Part shown: piece after piece, positions 19,007-28,741 of the stretch
Numbering within the stretch: position 1 is the stretch's first letter
Layout of the letters: each line of letters opens with the position of its first letter
NCBI GenBank assembly: GCA_016711705.1
Contig: JADJSK010000003.1
Location: 124,001 to 188,000, forward strand
DNA length: 64,000 nt
Direction of reading: 5' to 3'
Source: Candidatus Brachybacter algidus
GTDB taxonomy: Bacteria > Bacteroidota > Bacteroidia > Chitinophagales > Saprospiraceae
Made by a program: the position numbers and the translations under genes
The notes under the pieces: model-generated
Database searches by the model: none
What the model saw: only the letters and a program-made list of their open reading frames with translations
Told to the model about the DNA's origin: nothing

Positions 19007-19080
19007 ACTACATTTAGAGGAGAATGTTTAATAATTCCTTTCTAAATAGTTCATACATTTACCTTTTTGATAAATAATCT

Positions 19081-20049
19081 ATGGAAAATATTGATTTATT
19101 GAAGATCCCAACATATACTAATGAGGATTGGAAGAAAGCTTTTATAAAAGAAGTTGGTGTTGAATCATATGATGCGATGCTATTTGAAATCGATGGCATG
19201 AAGTTCTCTCCTTATTATAGTAGTGAGGATATTAAGGAATATATGGGCAGTTTGCCTAAATGCTATAATCAAATTCGGTTAGGTGAGGTTTTTGACTTGA
19301 GAAATGGTAAATTACCACTTCAAGAGATTCTATCTTCTTTGAAGCATGGATATGATGCCCCAATATTTTTATGTGATGGGACTTTAAGTTCGGATCAGCT
19401 TAGAGAAATTCATATGGATTTTATCCAACCAAGGTTTGAGCTTTATGAAGCTGAGTCAGAGGCAATGATCAATGCTCTAAAAGAACAATACGAAAATGTC
19501 ACATGGAATATTGTTAGACATTACAATTCTTCAAATGATTCAACTTCCTCTCAAAATTTTATTTTTGAATTTGACACTGCCACTTCAATACTTGAGTTCT
19601 TGGCAGCGTTAAAATCTAAGCTTGACCAAATCTCAGCACTTAACCCTTCAGATGTTATAATAAGGATAAAATTGTCTGGTCAATTTGTCGAAGACCTGGT
19701 AAAGTCGCGTGCTATCAAAATATTTTGGTTGAATTATCTAAGTGCAAGATCTTTGGAAATTAGGTCCTTCTTGTGTGAAATAACATGGGATCTTACAGGT
19801 GATTATCCCAATGAAACACTTTTTCATACCAATAATGTGATTGTAGCAACTATGGCGCAAGCAGATCATATCGTTCTTGATTTGAAAAAGGAAAGTGAGA
19901 ATAGTGCCCGGATACTAAGGAATTCGGTACATATTGCCTTAATAGAATCAAATTTGGGCAAAGAACAGGACCCTGTGGCCGGTAGTTATTTTATTGAATA
20001 TGTGGCGAGTGCACTTGCTGAAAAAGCTTGGCAAGGGGAGGGAAAATAA
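19081..20049 (+). CDS. Divergent methylmalonyl-CoA mutase small-subunit-like protein
   Basis: 322 residues. The C-terminus (EQDPVAGSYFIEYVASALAEKAW) closely resembles the end of the methylmalonyl-CoA mutase TIM-barrel domain, and the SARSLEIRSFLCEI region fits the same family. The barrel is short and no cobalamin-binding domain (DxHxxG) is present, so it is probably a non-catalytic partner subunit (MutA-like) or a relic. No large mutase subunit or MeaB-type chaperone is adjacent. Confidence 0.65.
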   Translation: MENIDLLKIPTYTNEDWKKAFIKEVGVESYDAMLFEIDGMKFSPYYSSEDIKEYMGSLPKCYNQIRLGEVFDLRNGKLPLQEILSSLKHGYDAPIFLCDGTLSSDQLREIHMDFIQPRFELYEAESEAMINALKEQYENVTWNIVRHYNSSNDSTSSQNFIFEFDTATSILEFLAALKSKLDQISALNPSDVIIRIKLSGQFVEDLVKSRAIKIFWLNYLSARSLEIRSFLCEITWDLTGDYPNETLFHTNNVIVATMAQADHIVLDLKKESENSARILRNSVHIALIESNLGKEQDPVAGSYFIEYVASALAEKAWQGEGK

Positions 20050-20177
20050 AGGAAGAAAAATGAAAGATGAAAAAATATCTGTAGTTCATTACAGGGGAAT
20101 AACTGATTGCCGATTGGCATTAGGAAGTTTTTTTAACACAAAGGTCATTTACTTCGAAACAATCAGTTTCTAAGACG

Positions 20178-20230
20178 ACCACTGACCACTGACCACTGAC
20201 CACTGACCACTGACCACTGACCACTGACAC
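20178..20230. repeat. Heptamer tandem repeat ACCACTG
   Basis: About seven perfect copies of ACCACTG lie between the mutase-like gene and the acetyltransferase gene. The same heptamer recurs at 58896-58922. Confidence 0.9.
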
Positions 20231-20239
20231 ACTGAGCAT

Positions 20240-20521
20240 TCATTTCAAAACATCCCTTATCGCCTCGATCTTTTCAAACATACTTTTGGCAAAGGAACAA
20301 ACTGGGTTTATCTTTTTATTATTTTCTCTTGCAAATTCAACAGCTGCCATCAACAATTTTTTACCGACTCCTCTTCCTGAAAATGCTTCATTCACTTCCG
20401 TATGTTCGATGATGAAAATATCTTCTCCATCCCATTTATAAGTCATTGTGCCAGCTCCTGTGCCTGAATCATAGGCGTCAAATGAACCTTTAACTCCATT
20501 GTCATTTCTTTTGACTTCCAT
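20240..20521 (-). CDS. Small GNAT-fold N-acetyltransferase (YidJ/PF14542-like)
   Basis: 93 residues, the compact size of the family. The acetyl-CoA pyrophosphate loop is recognisable in AFSGRGVGKKLL, followed by the C-terminal helix AVEFARENNKK and the INPVCSF strand. The DIFIIEHTEV strand precedes the loop, as in this subfamily. The substrate is unknown. It is immediately downstream, in its own transcription direction, of the palindromic repeat array. Confidence 0.85.
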   Translation of the reverse strand: MEVKRNDNGVKGSFDAYDSGTGAGTMTYKWDGEDIFIIEHTEVNEAFSGRGVGKKLLMAAVEFARENNKKINPVCSFAKSMFEKIEAIRDVLK

Positions 20522-20614
20522 TTTATTGAATTTCTTTTATTCGAGAACATTACTTGGAATGATAAGTTTTGGGAGGGTGGTGATGGTTTGGGGGTATGAA
20601 GGAGAAGCATACCT

Positions 20615-21500
20615 TAAATGTAATATTGCAATATTACGATGAACCATACTCTTACAAAGGTTTGGTCAATTATTTGAGTGATTTTTTGGAATATTAATAG
20701 ATTGGCGATTCACAAATATGTAGTATTAAATGTAATATTGCAATATTACGATGAACCTTACTCTTACAAAGGTTTGGTCAATTATTTGAGTGATTTTTAG
20801 GAATATTAATAGATTGGCGATTCACAAATATGTAGTATCAAATGTAATATTGCAATATTACGATGAACCTTACTCTTACAAAGTTTTGGTCAATTATTTG
20901 AGTGATTTTTAGGAATATTAATAGATTGGCGATTCACGAATATGTAGTATTAAATGTAATATTGCAATATTACGATGAACCTTACTCTTACAAAGGTTTG
21001 AGCAATTATTTGTATGATTTTTTGGAATATTAATAGAGTGGCGATTCACAAATATGTAGTATTAAATGTAATATTGCAATATTACGATGAACCATACTCT
21101 TACAAAGGTTTTGTCAATTATTTGAGTGATTTTTTGGAATATTAATAGATGACCGGGGGCCTTACTCTTACAAAGGTTTGAGCAATTTCTATATGAATTT
21201 TTTGAATATTAATAGAGTGGCGATTCACAAATATGTAGTATTAAATGTAATATTGCAATATTACGATGAACCATACTCTGGCAAGGGTTTGGTCAATTAT
21301 TTGAGTGATTATTTGGAATATTAATAGATTGGCGATTCACAAATATGTAGTATTAAATGTAATATTGCAATATTACGATGAACCTTACTCTTACAAAGGT
21401 TTGAGCAATTATTTGAGTGATTTTTTGGAATATTAATAGATTGGCGATTCACAAATATGTAGTATCAAATGTAATATTGCAATATTACGATGAACCATAC
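20615..21500. repeat. Tandem array of 112-bp direct repeats, each with a perfect 18-bp palindrome
   Basis: The dyad GTAATATTGCAATATTAC occurs at 20620, 20732, 20844, 20956, 21068, 21247, 21359 and 21471 (first base). Spacing is exactly 112 bases except across 21068-21247 (179), where a partial unit lacks the palindrome and carries a GACCGGGGGCC patch near 21151. The rest of the unit, including ATTGGCGATTCACAAATATG, is almost invariant. There are no unique spacers, so this is not a CRISPR array. There is no open frame. It fills the gap between lptD (3' end) and the acetyltransferase (5' end). Confidence 0.95.
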
Positions 21501-21544
21501 TCCCACCTTCTTTTCACCCTCATATTAAAAAAATCAATACATAT

Positions 21545-24268
21545 CTAGAAACTGGTAAACACATCAGCACGATTCTTACTATTTGGTATCTTGATGAAGT
21601 CGAGCGTCCCCGGTTTGACACCGATAGTAAAGGAATAAGTACCTCTAACTGGTTGCCAGTTGAGACTCATCTGCCAACAGTGAAGGTCCCTGCTGAAACC
21701 AAGATCAGGATAGACAATACTTTTATTCTTAAAATCATACCCAAAATAGTTGAAATTGATTCCCCATTTCTCCGTTATTGCTATAGATCCTGAAAATGTA
21801 ACTGAGTTGGTATTGAATCTAAATTTGTTTTTGCCGATCTCGTCTCGTGCTGCTACATTCAATGTGTGATTGATAGAAAAATTATCCAGTAAATCCCAAA
21901 AGGATTGATTGCTCAGATCTATTTTATTATTGTCTTTTCTGGTTGCGGCCTCACTTTCAGACAGATCACCTGCTAAGAATTTTCTGATCTTTTGGACCGT
22001 CATGGATGTATTAAGTGTAGCACTAAATATGACAAATCTTGCTATTTTCTTTTGTGAATTCCATAGGAACACATCAATTTTCTGATCTTTACTATTTCTG
22101 TCATAAAAGTCGAAACTACCATTCATAGATAAGGTGGACAAGCCTTTAAATAATCGAGTAGTAGCGTTATAGCTTAATGGGCTTAACTTGAGAGAATCCG
22201 CGACAAAATTGTAAAAGGTATTTATCCCAAAAGATTCAAAAATTTTAACTTTTCGCGCTACTGTATCTCGCCGACCCATGACCTTAGCTTCCAACGTGTT
22301 AGAAATATTAAAATTAAGCCCGAGCTGAGGTCCTGAATTAGGTGGACCTCCATAAATATATTCCTGGTATCTATTGTAAGAATTTCTTGATACATTGGGA
22401 TTGTTAGAGACCTGGATAGAATCATAATAACTTTGATAATTGGGTGCAAATGCTAAAGCTACTGTTGGTCGTATCTGATGCCTTATGCCACGCAAAAAAC
22501 CTTTTTTAAATTGCATCAAGCCAAATAATTGTGTATTGATACCGACGGATGCATTAAATGTTCTGTAGGCCCCAAATTTATTTAGGGTGTCTTTACTTGC
22601 TCGTCCATTGAATAAGAGCTTATCTTTAATAGTGAATGAATCTTTTTCGACATTAAAAAAAGTAGTGTCATCTACATAGATTTGGGTTGGGTCAAAACTT
22701 TGTTTGACTTCATTGAATCCCCACACTTCGCTATAGCTAAAGCTAGGACTAATATTGAAATACTTCATTACTTTATAAGAAGAGGTCACGTTGGCATTTT
22801 GACGCATTCCTTGCTTTGAGGACTTCAATGTCTGTGGTGTAAAGAGGATGGAATCCTTTGTCGCAAATCGATTTTTTAACTCTGCCGAATACGTAAAGCT
22901 GATCTGATCGTACCATTTTTCTTCTACTCTCTTAGGATTTTTAAAAGGAAAAATGGATTGTGTATTGAAGTTCAAGTTGGGAAGTTCAAGCGTAAAATCC
23001 CTTGTTACTAATTGCTGAGAATGGGACATTGCTGCACTGAAACTATAAGGTTTGCCACTAAAGATTCTGCTGTAAGTTATGTTAGAATATAAGTTGTTAT
23101 TCAATGCGGAATTGGCATCATTATAGTTCAACGATTGAAATTTACTTTTACCGAACTGGATATCAGCATTCCCACTGAACTTATGGTATGGATTGGCTTT
23201 AGGGTCCTGATTGTGTTTTAAGGTAAGGCGATAAGCGGTTTCCCTAGTTTTACTATATCTGCGGTCACTGACAGCTTCACCATAATATGTGGAATATTCT
23301 AAAGACGCATTTCCATTAAATTTATATCTACGGTTATAATTTGCAGTTATTCCTACACGGTGAGATCCTCTTAAATAAATATCTCCTTGTAGAATAAGGT
23401 CCAATCTATCATTAATGGGAAAATAATAGCCGATATTCTTTAACCCATAACCCCACAAAGGAGAAAAATTATAGTCATTCGGGAATAGTATGCCTGTTTG
23501 TTTTGTCTTTTTCATTGGGAAAAAACCAAATGGCATGACGAGGGGAGTGGGAACACCACCTATTTTAACATATGCAGGACCAATTACTGCAACTCTGTCA
23601 GGAACTATCTTCATCTTAGATGCCAGAATGCCAAAGTGAGCTTCAGGATGATTACACGTCGTTATGAGGGCATCTTGCTGGTATATTACATCATCTGTAT
23701 TTACACTATCAATTGGTCCGGCAATAACTTTAATTCTGGATCCATTGATGTAAAGGTCTGTCTGCTTCATCCTACCATCGTAGATGATGCCTTTTTTAGT
23801 TTTAAAATTAAAGGATAATTTATTGGCAACCACTTGTTCGCCATCGATTAGAATATCAGGCTTACCGATTGGTCTTCCTTTAGCATCTTTACCTACTTCA
23901 GCAGTAGCTATATTATTTTTTAGATCAATCTGTATATAGTGAGCCTTGATCTTATATTTTTGATAGAACACATAAGCATCTCCCCATAATCTAAGTATTT
24001 GATTTTTGTTGTCTAGCTCTGTTGAATCCTTAGAACCATATTCCACCACATCATCCAAATCCTGCTTTGCTGCTATCTTAGCAATGCCTCTTTGGGCAAT
24101 AGGAACTGGTAATGAATCATTACGAGTTAAATTTCTCTTAAACAACTGAATATTAATACTATCTGAGCTATTTCCAGCATTATTTAAAGACAATGAATCG
24201 ACCTGCGCAAAAATATTTACACAAAAACACATTAAAAAAAATAATAATATGGTAGATATATTGGTCAA
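21545..24268 (-). CDS. lptD: LPS-assembly protein LptD, Bacteroidota type
   Basis: 907 residues. A signal peptide (1-21, ending IFAQ) is followed by an OstA/LptA-like beta-jellyroll domain (about residues 85-230, GDAYVFYQKYKIKAHYIQID...). The long C-terminal beta-barrel (about 240-907) has many alternating aromatic strands and ends in a polar ADVFTSF. It forms the outer-membrane pore that inserts LPS, normally with an LptE partner. It is divergent from the amidase gene across 137 bases. The 112-bp repeat array lies just past its stop. Confidence 0.88.
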   Translation of the reverse strand: MTNISTILLFFLMCFCVNIFAQVDSLSLNNAGNSSDSINIQLFKRNLTRNDSLPVPIAQRGIAKIAAKQDLDDVVEYGSKDSTELDNKNQILRLWGDAYVFYQKYKIKAHYIQIDLKNNIATAEVGKDAKGRPIGKPDILIDGEQVVANKLSFNFKTKKGIIYDGRMKQTDLYINGSRIKVIAGPIDSVNTDDVIYQQDALITTCNHPEAHFGILASKMKIVPDRVAVIGPAYVKIGGVPTPLVMPFGFFPMKKTKQTGILFPNDYNFSPLWGYGLKNIGYYFPINDRLDLILQGDIYLRGSHRVGITANYNRRYKFNGNASLEYSTYYGEAVSDRRYSKTRETAYRLTLKHNQDPKANPYHKFSGNADIQFGKSKFQSLNYNDANSALNNNLYSNITYSRIFSGKPYSFSAAMSHSQQLVTRDFTLELPNLNFNTQSIFPFKNPKRVEEKWYDQISFTYSAELKNRFATKDSILFTPQTLKSSKQGMRQNANVTSSYKVMKYFNISPSFSYSEVWGFNEVKQSFDPTQIYVDDTTFFNVEKDSFTIKDKLLFNGRASKDTLNKFGAYRTFNASVGINTQLFGLMQFKKGFLRGIRHQIRPTVALAFAPNYQSYYDSIQVSNNPNVSRNSYNRYQEYIYGGPPNSGPQLGLNFNISNTLEAKVMGRRDTVARKVKIFESFGINTFYNFVADSLKLSPLSYNATTRLFKGLSTLSMNGSFDFYDRNSKDQKIDVFLWNSQKKIARFVIFSATLNTSMTVQKIRKFLAGDLSESEAATRKDNNKIDLSNQSFWDLLDNFSINHTLNVAARDEIGKNKFRFNTNSVTFSGSIAITEKWGINFNYFGYDFKNKSIVYPDLGFSRDLHCWQMSLNWQPVRGTYSFTIGVKPGTLDFIKIPNSKNRADVFTSF

Positions 24269-24291
24269 TTCAGATAATGGCTATATATTTG
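24261..24291 (+). promoter_or_regulatory. Bacteroidota-type promoter for the amidase gene
   Basis: TTG (24261-24263), 20 bases, then TATATTTG (24284-24291): an excellent match to the Bacteroidota -33/-7 pattern. It overlaps the lptD start region and would give a leader of about 105 bases. A weaker minus-strand -7 (TAGTTTTG, 24385-24378) could serve lptD. Confidence 0.6.
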
Positions 24292-24405
24292 TGATACATT
24301 TTTATAATCTATAATGAGTTGATTACTATTGCTATTTATAATATAAATAATTTTAATATATCGAACTTATTGAAACACAAAACTAAACAAAAAACCATAT
24401 AGCGT

Positions 24406-25827
24406 ATGACTTCCCTTCGAAATTCAATTAATACTGGATTTGTAATAGTTTCAGTTCTGACATTTTCTTTCATTTTTGCCGATAAGAGCTTTGCTACAGA
24501 TATTAAAGAATGTAGTCATACCAACAATTGTAAGCATGACCATATAGTAACGAAAGGATTGACAGGATATGAAGTTGGGCGTGTGTTAAATTTTTCTAAA
24601 ATAATAAACGAGGGTGTCTTAAACTCCATAATGAAGGAAGTACCTCAGAATGGAAGAGAATATAGATTAAGAACTATCGTACTGGATGCGGGCCATGGTG
24701 GAAAGGATGGTGGTTGCACCGGGACGGATTCTAAAGAAAAAAATCTGACACTAGAGTATGTGTTGAATTTAGGTGAGATGATCTCTGCCAAATATCCGGA
24801 TATCAATGTCGTCTATACCAGAAAGAAAGATGAATTTATAGAATTATATGAGCGTGCTAACATAGCGAACAAAAATAAAGCAGATCTATTTATTAGTATT
24901 CACTGCAATTGGAATCCTAATACATCTCCATATGGCACGGAAACATACGTTTTAGGGTTGCACAGGGCCAAAGATAACCTTGAAGTTGCTAAACGAGAAA
25001 ACTCATCCATATACCTGGAGAATAACTACGAGAAAAACTATGATGGTTTTGATCCGAATTCACCTGAAGGAAATATCCTGTTTTCTATGTGCCAAAATGC
25101 GCACCTTGATCAAAGTATTTCATTAGCTGAAAAGATCGAAAAAGAATTTGCTGTCAAGTCTCAAAGAAAATCCAGGGGAGTCAGACAGGCTGGTTTCCTT
25201 GTGCTGAGAGCTACTTCTATGCCGGCTATTTTAGTTGAAACAGGTTTCCTCAGCAACAATGGAGAAGAAGATTACATGACTTCTAGTAAAGGCAAGAAAG
25301 AAATAGTGCAAAACATATTTCATGGATTTGAAAAATACAAGGCTTCAATTGAATTTTCTGCGGAAGGTCCGTTAGCTACTATAAAAACTGCGAAAAGTAA
25401 ACCTCAATCTGATGCAAAGGATTTCGAAGATGAGCCTGAGATTGTGGCTCAAATAGTAAAAGAGATTGAACCAGTGGATAAACGAAAAGTCCAGGTTAAG
25501 GAACCTGCTAAAAAAGTTACGCCAATGAAAGCTGAAGATTTCACAACTGCTAAAAATGGAGTTGAGATTTGCGTTCAATTAATAGTAACAAAGAATATTA
25601 TTGACATGTCTGCACCTAAATGGTCTGAATTCAAAAATATTATTGCCCGTAATGAAAGTGATTTATTGAAATATCAGGTGATCTGCTCATCGCTGGATGA
25701 AGCAGGAGAAGTAAAGACCCAGGCTAGGGAAATAGGATTTCCTGAAGCATTTATTTGTGCTTATCGCAATGGACAAAGAATCAGTCTGGAAGATCTGAAT
25801 GAGGAAGGGAAGATGGGGAGCAGGTGA
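24406..25827 (+). CDS. N-acetylmuramoyl-L-alanine amidase (Amidase_3)
   Basis: 473 residues. A signal-peptide-like N-terminus (about 1-31) is followed by a zinc amidase domain at about 85-310. Zinc ligands are visible in VLDAGHGGKDGG (His), KEKNLTLEY (Glu) and FISIHCNW (His); the catalytic Glu is in ILVETGFLSN. It cleaves the bond between MurNAc and the stem peptide for cell separation or remodelling in the periplasm. After a charged linker (about 320-380), the C-terminal ~90 residues resemble a SPOR-like domain (QLIVTKNII...), which would target septal peptidoglycan. Confidence 0.88.
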   Translation: MTSLRNSINTGFVIVSVLTFSFIFADKSFATDIKECSHTNNCKHDHIVTKGLTGYEVGRVLNFSKIINEGVLNSIMKEVPQNGREYRLRTIVLDAGHGGKDGGCTGTDSKEKNLTLEYVLNLGEMISAKYPDINVVYTRKKDEFIELYERANIANKNKADLFISIHCNWNPNTSPYGTETYVLGLHRAKDNLEVAKRENSSIYLENNYEKNYDGFDPNSPEGNILFSMCQNAHLDQSISLAEKIEKEFAVKSQRKSRGVRQAGFLVLRATSMPAILVETGFLSNNGEEDYMTSSKGKKEIVQNIFHGFEKYKASIEFSAEGPLATIKTAKSKPQSDAKDFEDEPEIVAQIVKEIEPVDKRKVQVKEPAKKVTPMKAEDFTTAKNGVEICVQLIVTKNIIDMSAPKWSEFKNIIARNESDLLKYQVICSSLDEAGEVKTQAREIGFPEAFICAYRNGQRISLEDLNEEGKMGSR

Positions 25828-25869
25828 GAAGTTCAGAATTGAAAATTGAAAATGGAAAATTGAAAATGA
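25825..25869. repeat. 7-bp-periodic tract (GAAAATT/GAAAATG)
   Basis: In-register GAAAATT and GAAAATG units begin at the amidase stop codon. Confidence 0.7.
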
Positions 25870-26035
25870 CTCGAAGAATGGGCGGTAGTGTGTTTTGGTA
25901 GAATTGCTCCTTGTCGTTATTGATCTTTTGATCAAACAGCTTTCTCAATTCGATAGGGGAAAAGGACCTTTCGGGCCTCAAAATGTTTGATAAATATTGG
26001 TTCAATAAGAACTCTGCATATCATATTAGACTTTT

Positions 26036-26163
26036 TGATTACTGATTACTGATTACTGATTACTGATTACTGATTACTGATTACTGATTACTGATTACTG
26101 ATTACTGATTACTGATTACTGACTACTAATTACTGATTACTGATTACTGATTACTGACCACTG
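26036..26163. repeat. Long heptamer tandem repeat ATTACTG
   Basis: About 17 units of ATTACTG with a few substitutions (ACTACTA, ACCACTG) fill 128 bases up to the stop of the next gene. The rest of 25870-26035 shows no gene. Confidence 0.95.
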
Positions 26164-26169
26164 ATGATA

Positions 26170-27093
26170 TTACTTCACAGTTACCGAAAGACTTTGTATG
26201 TAAAGCGAAGATTCATTGCTATCATCCAGAACAAATAAGATCATTTTTTTTGGATTTTTGCTGGAATTCTGAAAGGAAGTGATTTTTTTGTTACAATAAT
26301 ATATTTTAGCTATAGTTCCGGAATTGCTAATTGCAAAGGTATTTTTATTAACTGCAGCGTCTACAGGTGTATATTTAATTTTTTTATTTACCGGTAATTT
26401 ATTTGTGGCTTTCTTAGATTTTACCACGATGTTTATTTCTTCTTTACTTTTTGGTTTATTTAGTTGGATCAAATGAAAATCTTTTAAACTGTCCAATATG
26501 CCAGCTTCCAAGGATATATTTGTTGTAAAATTATCGAAATCAACTGAGTCGACCAATGCAATTCCTAAATTAATCTCGTTGGCGGCCTCAAAATTTAGTT
26601 GAGGTATCATATTTATCTCGATCGCCCAATTATTGGAAAATAATTTCTGATTTAATGGACAATATGCAATATTTGGCTCCAACTTGATCCAGTTTCCTTT
26701 TTGATTTTCCAATTGCACCAATTCCACTGTTTGATTAAAATATTTGCTGGTTTCCTCCTGTGATTTTATATCATTTGCTTTGAAACTATAATTGATTTTA
26801 TCAAAAGGTTTAAAATCATATTTTTCCTGAACTCCTGAAGGACTGGTTCCCGTTGATGACGAACTTGTTGTTTTTGAGGAACTACTTGTTTTCTTGTCAG
26901 GTGTCTTCTTGCCACTATTTTTAATTTCTTTCTCTGCATCATTAAGTGTTTTATCGATACTCCGATTTATTCCAGAATCCACCTTTCGCTGAACTTTTTT
27001 AGCAGTTTTCTCACCCAGTTTTATGATATCTTGAGAACTACCATTATTGTAAATAAAAGTTATTAGGGTAAGAATAATTATTGATTTTATCAT
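26170..27093 (-). CDS. Exported protein of unknown function
   Basis: 307 residues. A signal peptide (1-20, ending SSQ) is followed by a charged helical segment (DIIKLGEKTAKKVQRKVDSG, about 22-60) and a Ser/Thr/Lys-rich linker (about 60-90). The C-terminal beta-rich domain (95-307) has YSFKANDI near its start. The N-terminal arrangement recalls periplasmic or OmpA-linked proteins of Bacteroidota, but I do not recognise a family. It lies just downstream of the CIS AAA+ gene, separated by heptamer tracts, so it may or may not belong to that locus. Confidence 0.65.
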   Translation of the reverse strand: MIKSIIILTLITFIYNNGSSQDIIKLGEKTAKKVQRKVDSGINRSIDKTLNDAEKEIKNSGKKTPDKKTSSSSKTTSSSSTGTSPSGVQEKYDFKPFDKINYSFKANDIKSQEETSKYFNQTVELVQLENQKGNWIKLEPNIAYCPLNQKLFSNNWAIEINMIPQLNFEAANEINLGIALVDSVDFDNFTTNISLEAGILDSLKDFHLIQLNKPKSKEEINIVVKSKKATNKLPVNKKIKYTPVDAAVNKNTFAISNSGTIAKIYYCNKKITSFQNSSKNPKKMILFVLDDSNESSLYIQSLSVTVK

Positions 27094-27107
27094 TGTATTT
27101 TTTATTT

Positions 27108-27361
27108 AAGTTAGAAGATAGAAGTTAAAAATTAGAAGTTAGAAGTTAAAATGAGCCTCCGTTAGTTAACTGACCTTATAGTATTTTTTTTACCAAATAC
27201 TGATAACCAATTATTAGCTATTGGCTTTTAGCTTTTGGCCATTGGCTCTATTCTGTTAAAAATTTTAATTTAGTTTATTACTGATTACTGACTACTGATT
27301 AATGACTACTGACTGCACCCATCACCCATCACCCATCACACATCACCCATCACCCATCATC
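27108..27361. repeat. Cluster of heptamer tracts before the CIS AAA+ gene end
   Basis: Three tracts of different sequence share a 7-bp period: GTTAGAA/GTTAAAA (27108-27151), ATTGGCT/TTTAGCT (27211-27254), and ATTACTG changing to ACCCATC (27276-27361). The last runs up to the stop codon of the AAA+ gene. No gene is seen between 27094 and 27359. Confidence 0.85.
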
Positions 27362-28726
27362 ACAGTGTCTTACCTTCTTTAAATAGTTCTTTTTGAATTC
27401 CTAAAATTATATCATCATAGTAAACTACCTGTTCCTTCCTGGCCAAGCTTTGCAAGGCGCAGTATCTTAGCACATTGATTATGGACCCTCCAGCCAATTC
27501 ATACGACTGAGCTATTTTTCTAAGATTGACTTCCTCATCCAGCTTTAGTGCATGAAACATTATTTTCCATAGCTGCAATCTTTGTTCAAGCTTGGGCATG
27601 GGAAAATATATCATCGATTGAAACCTTCGGCTAAAAGCTTCATCCATGTTAGTTTTAAGGTTTGTAGCAAGGATTATAACCCCGGAATATTCTTCCATTC
27701 GTTGCAGTAAGTAGGCGATCTCCTGATTGGCATAGCGATCTTTAGAATCAGAGGTACTAGTTCGTTTTCCAAATAGGGCATCAGCCTCATCAAAGAATAA
27801 TATCCAATTTTATTTTCTCCTTGATCGAAGATGCGCGCAAGGTTTTTTTCAGTCTCTCCAATATATTTAGAAACTACCTTTGAAAGGTCAATCCTATACA
27901 CTGTGAGTCCGGTATACCGTCCTATAAGGCTAGCTGTCAGTGTTTTGCCAGTTCCTGGAGGGCCGTAAAATAGTGATCGATAACCAGGTTTTATAAATTT
28001 TGCCAAACCAGGATTGTTCATGATCTCCAATTCTAGTTTGATCCAACTTTCTATCTCTGTGACCTGCTGTATTGTTGTTTCTTCAAGAATCAAATCATTC
28101 CAGGATAATTTAGTTTCAAGTTTTGATGCCGGAAATTCTGATGAAAAGGCAGGATCATAAACTTTATCTTCTGTTAGTAAGGATAAATATTCTCTGCTTA
28201 TGACTAATTTTCCACTTAATTGGGGCTCGGCTGAATTATCCTTCTCTAAAGTTATTATTTTATGTTTTTGAAAATAATGATCACCGGCAAAATACTGTAT
28301 CAGATTAAAGCGATGCATCAGGTCATTCAATGACAATATAAAAATTGTAGTTTCCCCTGTTGGCAGGAAGCCATTGTGGGTGGTCCCTTTCAAACCACCG
28401 AATTCGGTAAAAGACCTGGCATAAGTGCTATTTTTTAAAAAAAAGCAATCTAACAACTGTGGACATACATGAGGTGCCATAGCAATCAGTAGAATGATTC
28501 TTTCATCTATATTAAAATTATAATATTTAATGAATTCAGCGTAAGTAGATTCGTCATTTGTGAGATCTATTGCATTGATTTCGGAAGTAGGATCAGTTGC
28601 TTGAAAGTAACTATTCATCTGAGAATTTATAAATTTTGAAACCCAGTTGAATTCTCTACTCAATGTTACTGCATTAGAATGACCTTGTGAACTCTGTTTT
28701 TTATGTATTAATTCAAAACTTTTCAT
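27360..28726 (-). CDS. CIS-associated AAA+ ATPase (Afp15-like), with a one-base deletion
   Basis: The N-terminal ~230 residues are family-specific; the AAA+ module follows. Walker A is GPPGTGKT (near residue 255) and the pore-side KYIGETEKNL follows. The frame then breaks near 27808-27811 (T4 on the plus strand): one added base restores Walker B (WILFFDEADALFGKR), sensor 1 (ILATN) and the arginine finger (FSRRF). The corrected protein is about 455 residues, normal for CIS ATPases of the Afp15 type, which are needed for late assembly or loading. ATG 28726 is chosen over GTG 28735. It follows the JAMM gene after 15 bases. Either an assembly error or a recent pseudogene; the intact downstream motifs favour error. 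Confidence 0.85.
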
Positions 28727-28741
28727 TTCTTGCACACACTT

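Noticed and set aside
20615..21500. CRISPR array
   Set aside because: The whole 112-bp unit repeats almost without change; there are no unique spacers and no cas genes.
26036..26163. Coding repeat
   Set aside because: Period 7 is not a multiple of three, and no open frame spans it.
27674..28735. Programmed frameshift in the AAA+ gene
   Set aside because: No classical slippery heptamer with stem-loop is evident, and similar indels occur in unrelated genes; an error is simpler.
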